DNA of 64,000 nucleotides from Phoronis australis (taxonomy: Eukaryota; Phoronida; Phoronidae): positions 598,931 through 662,930 of the forward strand of contig NMRA01000218.1 of NCBI GenBank assembly GCA_002633005.1, read 5' to 3'. The position numbers and the translations under genes are program-made. The notes under the pieces are model-generated. The model made no database searches, was not told the DNA's origin, and worked only from the letters and a program-made list of their open reading frames with translations. Below, one piece after another: positions 23,214-36,600 of the stretch. Position 1 is the stretch's first letter; each line of letters starts with the position of its first letter.

Positions 23214-26200
23214 CGTGACTTGGTAATGTGTGTCTCGTTTTTTATCACAAGACAGCAAACGTGAAAATGACAACCTTAATAAAATCGCCAAATGATGGTC
23301 ACGTCTTTACTTTCAGCAAAGTAGTTTTTGAGTCGCCAAGAAATTCTCAAATCCTTTACTTGTTTCTGGGGCTACGTGTGCGACATACAATTCGTCTGTC
23401 ACATGCTGTTGCCAACGTAAAGGGTTGGCTTACTCCAGTGATTCAAGTGCGTGAACTCTCGTGGGCGCACCATTTCAAAGCTGCACATCAAAACAGAACA
23501 CCGAGAGTCCTAAATGAAAGAGGCTACCGAATTTATTCTGTTAAGCACTCTGGTGCCGTAGATTTCCGGCGGCTAAGAAAGACCCAATGCTTTACGATAT
23601 TCCCCGGGGTCCGATATAGCCTAGAACTGATATTTTCCAGTTCTGTTGTTCTCCGGCATATGGAGAAGTTCTCGCTTACACTGGTGACAACTCTGATTGT
23701 CTAAGTCCCAGGCAACTTTTACCATGCCTATTCAGCACGCCCTTTGTATTGAAGTAGATCTGATCTAATGAATTGCTAGCATTACTGTCTCAACAATGCT
23801 TATTGTTAGTACTCCCAATGTGGTTTTCTCTGACATTTGCAGAGTTATAGCCTGCAACTCTGGAGAGTAGTTTTAGCTTGGTACATTATAAATATTTCAA
23901 AGTTATTAAAAAGGTTAACTTGTGTTTATCTTCACAAAGGGCCACTTCCTGAAGGAACGATAAGTTTCGTATTCGTTTTCTTTATTTAACTTTTAATGCT
24001 TCTGCCCAATTGTTTTTTTTTTACCAAGAACGGGTCGATAACTTTTCTAAGTTTTGAACTTGAAGTACCAAAACAGTGGTAGAGTTTGATCACCAGCTAA
24101 ACTCAATTAGTTAAGTTAATTGTGAGCCCATCCCTAAACTTACCACATTACAGGTACACTAAACATTTCACATGTCATTAAAGTTTAATCTTTATTAGAA
24201 CTCAAATCATAAAACATATACAAAAGTGCAAATGTGGTGATAACCAAACTGAAGATGTTCCCTATGCCCAATGATCTATGCCTGTAGCCAGCTATTGCAA
24301 CTTAATGAGTAGATGCGAAATTGTGGTTAGCGAACGTTTTATTCTTCTCTTCATGCACCCCTGCCAATTTTTCGCTTCCCGGACCATGCCGTAAAAATAA
24401 TTTTCAGACTCCTATAGAAAGAATCTTGTTTGGGTTAAAGCCAAATTATTCGGGATAGCTTGAAATTGACATGCAGCCTATATAGTGAGTCAATCTCATT
24501 TTACAGAACAAACTCAGTTTTCAAAGAAAACGTCTTTTCTCAACATGTAAAAACTAACCCCAGTTTTGTTTTATACCTCCGAAAGAAAGTAAGACTAGTG
24601 ATGGGTGTCGTTTTGTGACTGACCTATTTTTCCCCTACATGGAAGGTATTGAGAAGCAAAATTGAATTACCCGATGGAAACCCACACGGATTGGGAAATT
24701 ATTTCGAGACATTTCATTTTATGGAAAACTTAATTGTTGAGTACTTAAACAGCTTAAGTACAGCATTTTTGTTATGAAATTTGTACCCGCGCATCCGCAT
24801 ACGTCATTCGGCTAAGGCAATATTTCAAGAATTTTTTTCGATAGGATGTTTTTCAAGTAAGTTGCAAAGTTTGGGTTGCGAATGAAAAATGGAGGGAGTT
24901 TGCATTCAGAGTTAGTTTGGATCTTTAACGACGTTGATGACAGACCTAGCAAAATCGTGGATACNCGTGACTTGGTAATGTGCGTCTCGTTTTTTATCGC
25001 AAGACAGCAAACGTGAAAATGACAACCTTAATAAAATCGCCAAATGACGGTCACGTCTTTACTTTCAGCAGAGTAGTTTTTGAGTCGCCAAGAAATTCTC
25101 AAACCCTTTACTTGTTTCTGGGGCTATGTGCGCGACATACAATTCGTCTGTCACATGCTGTTGCCAACGTAAAGGGTTGGCTTACTCCAGTGATTCAAGT
25201 GCGTGAACTCTCGTGGGTGCACCATTCCAAAGCTGCACATCAAAAAAGAACACCGACAGTCCTAAATGAAAGAGGCTACCGAATTTACTCTGTTAAGCAC
25301 TCTGGTGCCAGTGGTTTATTTGACACTGAACTTCGTAGATTTCCGGCGGCTAAGAAAGACCTAATGCTTTACGATATTCCCCGGGGTCCGATGTAGCCTA
25401 GAACTGATATTTTCCAGTTCTGTTGTTCCCCGGCATGTGGAGAAGTTCTCGCTTACACTGGTGACAGCTCTGATTGCCTAAGTCCCAGGCAACTTTTACC
25501 ATGCCTATTCAGCACGCCCTTTGTATTGAAGTAGATCTGATCTAATGAATTGCTAGCATTACTGTCTCAACAATGCTTATTGTTAGTACTCCCAATGTGG
25601 TTTTCTCTGACATTTGTTATAGCCTGCAACTCTGGAGAGTAGTTTTAACTTGGTACATTATAAATATTTCAAAATGACTAAAAAGGTTAACTTGTGTTTA
25701 TCTTCACAAAGGGCCACTTCCTGAAGGAACGATAAGTTTCATATTCGTTTTCTTTATTTAACTTTTAATGCTTCTGCCCAATTGTTTTTTTTTTCTTACC
25801 AGGAACGGGTCGATAACTTTTCTAAGTTTTGAACTTGAAGTATCAAAACAGTGGTAGAGTTTGATTGCCAGCTAAACTCAATTAGTTAAGTTCATTGTGA
25901 GCCCATCCCTAAACTTACCACATTACAGGTACACTAAACATTTCACATGTCATTAAAGTTTAACATGTAAAAACTAACCCCAGTTTTGTTTTATACCTCC
26001 GAAAGAAAGTAAGACTAGTGATGGGTGTCGTTTTGTGACTGACCTATTTTTCCCCTACATGGAAGGTATTGAGAAGCAAAATTGAATTACCCGATGGAAA
26101 CCCACACGGATTGGGAAATTATTTCGAGACATTTCATTTTATGGAAAACTTAATTGTTGAGTACTTAAACAGCTTAAGTACAGCATTTTTGTTATGAAAT

Positions 26201-26384
26201 TTGTACCCGCGCATCCGCATACGTCATTCGGCTAAGGCAATATTTCAAGAATTTTTTTCGATAGGAAGTTTTTCAAGTAAGTTGCAAAGTTTGGGTTGCG
26301 AATGAAAAATGGAGGGAGTTTGCATTCAGAGTTAGTTTGGATCTTTAACGACGTTGATGACAGACCTAGCAAAATCGTGGATAC
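23214..26384. repeat. n-joined tandem duplication D2 (intergenic)
   Basis: 23214-24964 (1,751 bp) and 24966-26384 (1,419 bp) are near-identical copies flanking the n at 24965. Copy 1 has about 355 bp (24189-24543) missing from copy 2. Copy 2 has 24 extra bases (25310-25333). Frames of 158 and 138 residues in the two copies diverge at the 24-base indel, carry no motif I know and are not called as genes. Confidence 0.92.
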
Positions 26385-27299
26385 ATTTCAACGAACATGT
26401 TCTCCCTTTTCACATTGCAAATCTAAGCTACTCCAGTGCATGTGTTGGTTAGAGAGCACTGATTCAACTTTCACGTCAGCAAGAGCCATTGAATGTCGGT
26501 TGTGAAGAACTGTAACACCGTAGGCCAACCTGCATGTAAGAACTCGGCTTTGGGATCTGAAAGTTGTATTTAACACCTCAGGTAAGAGGTTAATCTAGAT
26601 GGTGCGTAAAAATGGCAAGAAAGTTTTGGCGCGTAAAAACGGCAAACTTTTGGCGCGTAAAAATGGTGGGAAACTTATGAATGCGAGCTGAATTTTGAAA
26701 ATGCGACCTGGGATTTTGGCCTGGTCGCATAATGCGACATGGCGATTTTTGTAGTGTCGAGGCCTGACATTATACACTCAAAACAATCACTTAAAAATGA
26801 GCTTACTTTTTTCAGTGATCCTTTCTGCTTCTACACATATCTTCAATGAAGCATATCTACTAGAATTAAGGTGACTTTGGAGAAGAATTCCAACTCCTCC
26901 ATTAACTTTTTCACCGCGCATGCGATATCCACAAAACATTTCAACTGAGTCACGCGAGTTAGTCAAGGCTAGCGCGAGACTGAGCGAAGCGCGTGACTTG
27001 TTGCGTGACACTTGCAAAAGAGCATGGGAAGATATCGGGTGTAATTTGTGAGTTATGTGTCACCGTGCTGATCAAGTTGTTCTAGGTGATGATACATTGC
27101 ATATCTTAACACAGTATAATTGAGAACTTCCTTCTCTTGCATTATGATTCTTACAAAAAGAAAATGACAAGTAACTACTTTTTCAGAAACTTTATTGGTG
27201 CTATTTGCCTAGTTTTCAATACATTCACCAGTTGGTCAAAATAGTTAAAGCAATGCTAGGCCCAGTGTTCCACTTGTAAACAGTAAAAAATGGTACTGG
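26385..27299. other. Intergenic dispersed repeat, related to 61170-61260 and 62750-62920
   Basis: Words such as TTAAGGTGACTTTGGAGAAG, GCTAGCGCGAGACTGAGCGA and GGTTAATC-type flanks recur diverged at the right end of the window. A short tandem of GGCGCGTAAAAA(C/T)GG lies at about 26605-26665. No gene is seen. Confidence 0.55.
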
Positions 27300-28770
27300 T
27301 TGGGGGGTACGTACACTACGCATAGTCAATCAACGTCAAATTTTGACTAAATTACAAATGTATGGGATGGTCTCGAGTTTTGTGCTGCCTCTACTTGTTG
27401 GTTTGTTGCAAGTTGAAGTTATCTTGAGAGATAGAGAACCTGCCTCTGCAACATCAGTTGTCACATGACGTGTCTTCCAGGATATTCAGTACTAGCCAAG
27501 TCCTGTGTGGCATTTAATGTCTACAAATTTGATAATGTCCATTGTTTTTTTGTCAGACTGTATTCATTTTGGAAATATCAGTATTGTTCATGAGAACAGC
27601 AGCTGTATGTAAAAATTCTTGTGAGCAATATTTTATACCACAGAGGTTGAAAGTACTTACACTACGCAGGGGTACGTACACTACATTTCAATGTCTTTTC
27701 AAGTTTATAAAAAATAATTGAAATCTACTGAGAGTTAGTTCGTTGACCAATATTCAAAGAGAACAAATAAAAAGTACAGCATGCAGTCATGTGCATATCT
27801 GTCTGTCATATTCTTTGAAAACGGAAAACAGGCACATGTTAAAATATAAGGTTGCGTACACTACACAAATGCTAATATTTCACTCAAAACATGTATTTGT
27901 AATTAACACCCTTTTAACCTAGCATTTTTAATGGAGGAAGCTGTCTGTGACAAGTGTTACTTACCGTGTAATATTTTTGTTTCATGGTATTTATTCACGT
28001 GGGGGTACGTACACTACACGGGTACGTACACTACATTTCAATAACATGTCAGGTTTGTAACTAAATACCCAGAATCTACTGAGTGTTGATTTACTATATC
28101 AATTCAAAGAGAAAAAATAAAAAGCACAACATTCATGTGCATATCTGCCATACTTTGAAAATAGGCACAAATTAAAATATGGGGGTACATACACTACACA
28201 AACGTCTGTCCGTTTTCCTAAAGGAGACTGGCAGACTTGAAAACTTTCTTCACGAGGAGCCATAATTGGGGTCTCGTGCCTTTGCTTAGGTGTTTTGTGC
28301 AATGGGCCCAACCATGAGGCCTGTGCACGTCTGATGCACCGCAAATGACATCAGACCACCTGCACTGTTTTTTTTGTTTTTTTTACACTACACAAATGCT
28401 AATATTTCATTCAAAACAAATGTACTGGCAATAAACATTCTTTTAATCTAACATTTTTAAGGAAGAAAACTGTCTATGACCAATGTTTCTCACTTACCAC
28501 GTGATATTTTAATTTCATGGCATTTGTAAACATGGGGATACGTACACTACAAAAGGGGGTACGTTCACTACAAAAGGGGGTAGGTACACTACAAACGGGG
28601 GTACATACACTACATCAGTGTTTCTGCATCACATGGTAACATAATGTTGTATGGCCATTTATTTTTCTTTGGTGATAATAAGTACCATGTTGTTATTAAA
28701 AAGGCAATAATTTCATTTGCAATGACCATTTGTATTACTGAATTCCATGTGGGGGTACGTACACTACATT
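27300..28770. repeat. Array built around GGGGGTACGTACACTACA
   Basis: About fourteen exact or one-to-two-base variants of GTACGTACACTAC are on the plus strand: 27307, 27653, 27672, 27852, 28005, 28022, 28185, 28384 (partial), 28538, 28559, 28580, 28601, 28755. Between them, longer units of about 350 bp recur (TTTCAAT...CTACTGAG...CAAAGAGAA...GTGCATATCTG). At 28538-28613 the motif is in close tandem at about 21 bp. Confidence 0.85.
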
Positions 28771-30503
28771 TTGTTAGCCTTTTGGCCCATTTTCAACATT
28801 GCAGAACCCATTCAATATCCAAACTTTTGGTTTGTTTAGGTACTGAATAATTTGCTGTGTTGCCTATGCTGACATATTTTGACGTTTTTTTCGTTACAGA
28901 GTGTGAACTTTAGTTTTTAACCTTCTTTACAGTAGGTGAGGGTTAGAAACACAAAATTTATGAATTTTGTAACGAGTGCCTGTTTTATGATGAACCCTAC
29001 CATTTCTCAATGATTAAGCACAACTTCATTTAATTGACTCTGAAAGTGACTCAAGTTATTGCTTGATAAAATAAATTTCTGTAACCCTTGACAGTTGAAA
29101 ATTGTTATTTTTAAAATGGCCACTCATAACGCTAAAAATGCATGAAATTCAGAGAAAAACATGCATAAATTTCTGAAACATTGTCCGATTTTGATGATTC
29201 TTTTTTAATTTGCACAACTAAATAACTCTTTGCATAATGAGATTCAGTTGGCATCTGGTAAGTGACCAATTTTAGACTGTAACACAGTCAAGTCTCGAAT
29301 ATGGTCCTTCATTGTGATTTAGCCGTAATATGTATTTTCAATTGTATTCCAAGTCTTGTGAACAAAAATTTTATAAATTGGGAAAAGCTTGTGAGATATC
29401 CCTTGAAGATGAAGCGGCATAGATGTTTTTACCAAATGTGGTTGTTGTGTAAAAGACATGAAATTTGGTGCTCATGAGATTACCAAATTCAGCTTTGAAT
29501 GTTCGGCTTCAAATGTTCTTTTTCATAATTCCAAATAATGTATGGTGGATTTTCTTTAATTGGGTACGCGTTTCCTGATCCGCCAAAATGTAAACAAGTG
29601 AAACAAAATGTTCAAAAGGTATTCAGTTTCAAATCTTTTGTCAGATGCAGACAGTTTTCCATCATGAAGCTTTACCTTCACCAACAGGTTATTTTATGTC
29701 TTAATAAGACACGTTTTAGTGACTCTGTATATGAAGGGACTCATGGCCATAATTCTATACAAATGCTTTCCAAAATTTGAGAGATACAGCAAGTGTTCAT
29801 ACACTGGAGGTGATTATCTAAGGTAGTACTAGTATTTATAAGGCAAAAGTCATCAGACAAATTACGGTTTGCCTATCATTAGGGCTAATTCTGTTAACTG
29901 CAAAAATCACCAGTAACTATTATTATGGCAGCGATGCTGTAATTACATAATGGCTTAGTCACCTTGTTAAGTTTCCCATAATTCCCCTTCATTCTCGGTG
30001 GTGACGGAAGGCTGCTCTGACGAATTCTGCTTCCACCCAGACGTCATGACGGCGTTGTGGGCCATTTTGTTTGAATGCTTTTGACATGTACTGTATTAAG
30101 TGATGCCACGGGGTTGCCTTCTTTTTTGAGTGCAGTCTTGGAAGCTGAAACTGTTTTTAACAGTGTAATGCCTCACCTCAACACAATGTCTGGGGAGTGC
30201 AAGAATTTTAGGAATAAGCGTGTATCCTCTTCGGGGGTTCCTTAAACTCACCAGCCATGGAGCGTAGTGACATCTGTAGCTAACATAATCTGTTTTGTTT
30301 TACTTATATAGTTTCTATACTCCATAGTCGGTACTTATTCTACGTATTGCCAAAGTGAAGCAGTGAAAGACATCTTCAAATCACAGTTGTTTGTTAAGTG
30401 AGCAGGGTAATTGAAGTTTGTGGCTCAAGTTCCGGAGTTCGACCAAATAACTACACCACTAGGAAGAAATGGTTTCTTGAGTAGTCTTTAACTTTGGTTT
30501 CAG
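28771..30503. other. Intergenic, upstream of TAB; no gene recognised
   Basis: AT-rich sequence with only short frames. The last part (30000-30150) is less AT-rich and may hold the TAB promoter or a 5' non-coding exon. A TTTGGTTTCAG acceptor at 30493-30503 could open the exon that carries the TAB start codon. Confidence 0.4.
30040..30047 (+). promoter_or_regulatory. CRE/ATF-like site GACGTCAT upstream of TAB
   Basis: GACGTCAT, followed by GACGG, lies about 500 bases before the TAB start codon. It is one base short of the full TGACGTCA palindrome. Function is guesswork. Confidence 0.25.
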
Positions 30504-30543
30504 AAGGCTGTGCTATGCACAGTGAAACCTGAGCTGCTCCAAC

Positions 30544-30654
30544 ATGGCTAGCGCTGGGGTGAACCATCCAACGTTCAACTGGAATCTGTATTTACAACTC
30601 AAGCAGCAGTTCCCTGAAGTTTCGGATGGTTTCGTAAAAGATTGTCTGATAAAG
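30544..30654 (+). CDS. TAB exon 1 (residues 1-37, CUE start)
   Basis: [20 protein letters not shown] then [17 protein letters not shown]; matches human TAB2 [20 protein letters not shown]. The start is the ATG that opens this conserved domain, and no upstream in-frame start is conserved. The donor GTATGG is itself the first base pairs of a minisatellite. Confidence 0.92.
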
Positions 30655-33600
30655 GTATGGTATGGTATAGATTAGACATGTAAATTAGAATCTATGGTGT
30701 TTTCTCCTTGGGTGAATGGTATGGCATGGTATGGTATAGATTAGACATGTAAATTCTAGAATCTGTGGTGTTTTCCCCTCGTGTGAATGGTATGGTATGG
30801 ATTAGATGTGTAAATTAGAACGCATGGTGTTTTCCCCTTGTGTGAATGGTGTGGTATGGTTTAGATTAGACATGTAAACTAGAATCCGTGTTGTTTTCCC
30901 CTCGTGTGAATGGTATGGTATGGTATGGATTAGACATGTAAATTAGAATCCATGGTGTTTTCCCCTCGTGTGAATGGTGTGGTATGGTATAGGTTAGACG
31001 TGTAAATTGGAATCCTTGGTGTTTTCCCCTGGTGTGTATGGTATGGTGGTATAGATTAGACATGTAAATTGGAAACCATGGTGTTTTCCCTTCGTGTGAA
31101 TGGTATGGTATGGTGTAGATTAGACGTGTAAATTAGAATCCATGGTGTTTTCCCCTGGTGTGAGTGGGGTTCAGTCACTGAACTGACCAAAAACTAAGTG
31201 CACCACTGAATTGGATATTTGATATTAACAAGAGAAGTCTTTCTTCAGCTGTGGAAGAGGCATGTTTGTAAAAATTGTATGTACTTAGAGAAATTTGAAA
31301 ATTTAGTACGTTTCCTGACCCACAAATCGCTGATCAGTCAGTGCAGTGCAAAGAGAAATGAATGACATTTTAAGGACGACATTGCTTTTTGAAAACATGA
31401 GATTGTGCTGTGTTGAAATATTGTAATTACATGCAATTACTGTATTTTCCCTAGAAATTGCCAAGTTGTCGGCAGGACTTAGTACTCCTGTATTTCCTTT
31501 GAGGTGCGCCTGTTCACTTTCGCCAACACACTGGCGAGTTTGGAGTGTAGGATATACCATACAGCATGTTGAAAGCAGTTTTTGTAACTCCCTTGGTTGG
31601 GAGTCATACTGATGATGTAGTAAGAGGCAATTTTAGTTCGTTACAACGTGCATGCAACTTTCACGGACCAATTGATCATTTCATTTGGTAGCTCACTGAC
31701 CTTGGATTACTACGTTTCAAAGTTATCAAACAACTTGTCCATTTTCGAACAACAGATGTGAGTGAGTGACTTGAGAGTGTCTGTCAATGGATAATCGCAG
31801 AGGGCACTGTGTATTCCTCCATTGTAGGTACACAGAATTGGAGGGGTGGGACATCAAACTTCTTGTGGCTTTTCAGGATCCACACCTGAAGCACTCGCAG
31901 CTTTATATTCATATTGTCTTTCAGTATACGAATGATGAACAGACATGTATAAGCCGGATGAGAGAAGAGAGTGAACGCAGGTTATATGAGCAACCCACTG
32001 CTCAGCTAGAGCAGGCTATGGACTCCGTTCAGATTAGTGATGCTAGGAGACGCAACTCATTTTCACACGTGATGAGGACTCCCTTGAGTTCATCATCCGT
32101 TCCACATGGTGGTCGTGTCCCTGATGGACTGGGGTCACAGAACCAGTTTCCTCACAGCAATAGCACCCCCAGCCTGAACGTAGACTATCGTCAGCCTAGT
32201 GCCAACACCAACCGGCGGTACACCGGGGCCCAGACTGCACCAGTCATACAACAAGGTGTACCGACCTTCTATAACCCGCCCTTCGTTGGTGGACAGACGG
32301 GTGCAACGCCACCTTATGGCGTGCCGCAGATGCAGAACTGGATTGGAAACCAGGGTTACCCAGGCGGTGTTGTGACATCACCTGGAAGGCCACACAGTGC
32401 TGATAGTTCAAACAATGATGTGACTATGCCATTGTATATTAACATTGGATATATACCTAGTGATCCCTATGATCAGACATACTTAGTAGCCCCTGGTGGA
32501 GGGTCGGGGCGGTCATCACCGGCCGTGCCAGCTCTGCAGCACCAGTTGTCTAGTGCTTCACAACACAGTGCTTCTTCAGCCACTCATAGACAGTTGTCGC
32601 GATCTAGCACTGGCTCAAGACACAGTGGTCACTCGGACGACCACCAGGTGCCCTCGCCCTTGCCAGTACCCCAGTATGTCGGCCCGCCACTGAGACCCAG
32701 TGTGCTGGATCTGCATATGGTTCCGTTCTACCTTAACGAGGACCTGGACAACACAACACCGGGGGAAGACCCTGCCTATGTGCGAGGTAAAGCAGTTGAA
32801 GCTGTGAAATATATTACTGTGGCCGGTCAAGTGATACAATCCCTACGTTTTCAGTACATTTGTAAACTTTGTTTACTCACAAAAGTTTTTTTTTTCCTAC
32901 CACTTTGTCTCTAATGTGAATTAATATTCTACTTATGACATTTTCTCTTAGTCTATCTGAAAACAGTCCTTATTTTGATAAAAGTAAATGGGGACTAAGA
33001 GGTTAAGTCGAAAGCATTGCGTGAAGTCCCTATTTCTTTTCAATAATACCATATTGAGGATTCAACATATAGTTACCTCTCACTGTGCATCAAAGCTAAA
33101 ACTTGACATTGCAGTGAGGAAATTCAGTGTTTGTACGAAGTCCACAAATGTGCTGAAAATTTAGGAAGTGTAGTTGAGTTCCTTCTGAGGCTGTTTCATG
33201 CAACTGGTAAATGCAGTTTAGGCCTGAACCTAAGTCTAGTAAAATTAAGCAGAACTTCAATCTAAAATTGACCAATGGCACAATTTAGTCTCCAGTAGGT
33301 TATGGCTGTTTTTGTTTATTTAGGGTGTTCAGGGATTTGAAAATAGTTTTTTTATTGACTATGCTGACTCGTTGTCAACCTCTGTTGTCGTTATGTTATT
33401 CAATCTAAAATTGTGATTTAACAAACTCGTTTGTATCAGTAACGACAAATCCATTCTCATGTCATTTTTAAAGCGCATTAATTGTTTTTTGACTTCGGTA
33501 AGTTTGTCTCAGCTGTTATCCGTTTCAACTGTATTTCGCAGCATTGGTCAGTCACCAACGTTCCCGCATGGATCAGCTCATGAGGGATATCAACGTGCTG

Positions 33601-36600
33601 CGGTCGAAAATAGCTCGCATAAAACAGGAAATAACTCACAAAGAGCACCAGTTGCTGGATAGAGGGAGGAGGCAGATGTCACAGCCTAAGGCTACTGCTT
33701 CTGTAGGTGGAGTCACAGAACAGGATTAACTGTTTAAAGCAGCTATAAACCTTGTCTCCAACACGAAAGCCAAGTTTTGACTTACGACCTTTTGCTGTTA
33801 AAAATCTGGGCAGAGTTCAGTATCACTAGGACCTCGCTAAAAAGCATAGTGCCGTGTATTTTAAATGAGAACACGTGATTTTGGCTAGATTTTAGCGAGG
33901 TCCTAGGGTTTGTCCCAGTGTCACATTTTTAATTAGTTAAATTAGAAGTTATTCCTGGTATTGAAAAGAACTGACATTTAGTATTGCTTGAGACCAGGCC
34001 CTACAAGGTGGCTTGTCACTGCGAGACAGTTTATGCACAGAGCATGGTCTCGACGAATAACAGGCTGTCTGTTTTTTGAAGACCCAGATATCATTTTTCA
34101 TTGGAATAGTTGACACGTTAAAACCAGTTTTATGGCAGCGAGTGATCTAAATCAAAAGTTTGGTTCTGAGATGGAACGCAGGTTATGCTGTCCAACTTTG
34201 GGGAATGCTCGATATGCAATAATTATTATATTCTTGGAGGTTAAGGACAATATGAGGGCCTAGAATGGCCACAATTGGTGGCTGACTTCGAAACGTGTCT
34301 CAGAAATGGCCGATCAGAATCAAATGCAACTTTGCGATACTGTGCAAAAAAGCTGTTGAGAATTTTTGAACACGTTCCACTTTTGCACAAGGGACTGCCA
34401 AAAGATAGAATATAGCAATTTTGTGACAAAGACAGTTCAGAAGTTGCATTAAACAAAAACAAATAATAATATAGAAAACTGAAACAATGTAATCTAGATT
34501 TTGTATTGAGCATTTATATCAAAAGAAATGTGGGTATCTTATTTATATTTTTGTTTGAATGTATCTTTTTGGCTTAATTTTACTATTACGATATGTCACA
34601 TTACTCCATGGCAGAACAGTGTAAAGTCAAAAATCAGGATTTCTACTTTCAGAAAATGTACTATTACGGGGTTGAAATCAAAAGTTTTTTTTTGAATATT
34701 TGTCTAAATGCACTGACCTGTTGATAAGGTTTCTGAAACATAAATTATCCAGCTACGTTTCAACCACGCAGTGAATAGTATGAAATTGGAGTTTTTTAAA
34801 TGTTTAGGGCCGCTAATTGTTATATTTCCCGAATGAGATGAGGTTATTTAGGACCTTATTGACACCTCCGTACATTTAGGCTAATATCTACAAAACTATA
34901 GATTTGAGCTAAGAGTACATGTTTTTGAGAGTGGAATGCCCGTTGAATTTGATTTTTGACTTTTTAATAATCTGCAATTTGTTGGGTCATGTGACCATGA
35001 ACATTATATGGATAGCAAAACAACACTATCAATGACATGATCAAATTTTTTATTAATTTTCAAAGCGAGATATCAAAAACACGTTACTGTTTTCTAAAAT
35101 GTCTTGAAGTGTTGTTTCTTGAAAACCATGAAAGTTGTATTTTTGATAGCCCCACATACACAAGTAGGACACTTTATATTACATAATTCCTAACAGCGTT
35201 CTGGAACATAGTGCACAAAGCATAGTATCCGAAAGTTACAGTCAGGACACGTTGTGTCATTTCTTATAATTCTAAAGTTCCTTCTGCCATGGAAAAGTCA
35301 CATCAATTTGTTACTAATTATTGTGCTTATTTTGAAACGACAATAGACGACCAAATTCATTCGCACACCAACTTGTTGCACTGCTGCGTTTTCTATCAAT
35401 AGAATGTTTTGTAGACCATAGCTGAAACGCAGTCAAAAACAGCCGGTGCGAGTGGGGAAATACTAGAGGTAGCTAGGTCCACTTTTTCTGTCCGGATGTG
35501 TGTCTGCAATCTAACAAAAGACTAGTCTGACTTGTTGAATTCACCCTCTTTTGGCAGTCATTCTAAAAATGGATTTCTATTGTAGGTGGAAGAGATGAAG
35601 AAACTAAGGGAGACCAACAGATCACTAGCAATAGACATACAGTACATGACTAGAGAAATTGACTTATATACCACTGGCCAGCGTAAGTTCATGTTTATCG
35701 TGTTGGTAACGAGATGGTAATTGACTTATATACCACTTGCCAGAGTGTAAGTTCATGTTTGGTGTTTTTAATGAGATGGTAATTGACTTATATGCCACTG
35801 GACAGCATAAGTTCACGCTTATGGTGTTTTTAATGAGATGGTAATTGACTTATATACCCCTGGCCAGCGTGTAAGTTCAAGTTTATGGTGATGGTAATAT
35901 GATGAAGCTAAAAATGTTCTTTGGAAGCACGTGCAAATGTTTCAAGACTGCTTTCTTGTTGTAAAAGCAGTAGGTGTCTCAAACTTTACAATAATGTATT
36001 TAATGGAACTCAACTGCCTGAGTTCATGGCTACTTTATTATATTCACAGCTTAGTTCATACGCAGTGTGCACTATTGTCACTACGCAGACCTTTATCCAG
36101 GATTTCAAAAATAGGGTGTCCAAAATGGGGTTCCCAATATTCCAGGGCGTCCATGATTCCGACGCGTAACCCCCCCACCCCCAGCAATCCCCCAAACACA
36201 CAAATTTTTTTACCAAAAATTGCGTAGACCAAGGTTTTTACAATGCTATCAACCAAGTGTGAGCATGGCAACGATGTATATACAAAGTATTGTATATTTC
36301 TTCCTGCTTTGAAAAAAGAGCCACCACTGAGTCTTCATAGGCTTCCTAGTAATCATTACAATGTGTGTGTCCAAACTTGAAAGGTTCCTATTGATAGTGG
36401 ACGTCCAAATGATACATTCGGTGTCCTTGCCAGGGCATCCATATTAGTGCTAGGGTGTCCATTTAGATGCCGAGGACGTATGCTGCATAAAGGTCTGTCA
36501 CTACGTTTTGGCTGGTAGGAAGACGTAGGCTTGAACTAAACAAAACCGACAGATATGCTCACAATGTGAAATAGTTTCGCAGGTTACAGAGAACTGGCAG

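Noticed and set aside
23228-25396. Frames of 158 and 138 residues as a duplicated gene
   Set aside because: No known motif. The two copies disagree at a 24-base indel and stop differently, and they lie in an n-joined duplication.
31787-32914. 375-residue open frame as a single-exon gene
   Set aside because: It is TAB exon 2 with intron read at both ends. The CUE helix and coiled coil join only when spliced at 31925 and 32786.
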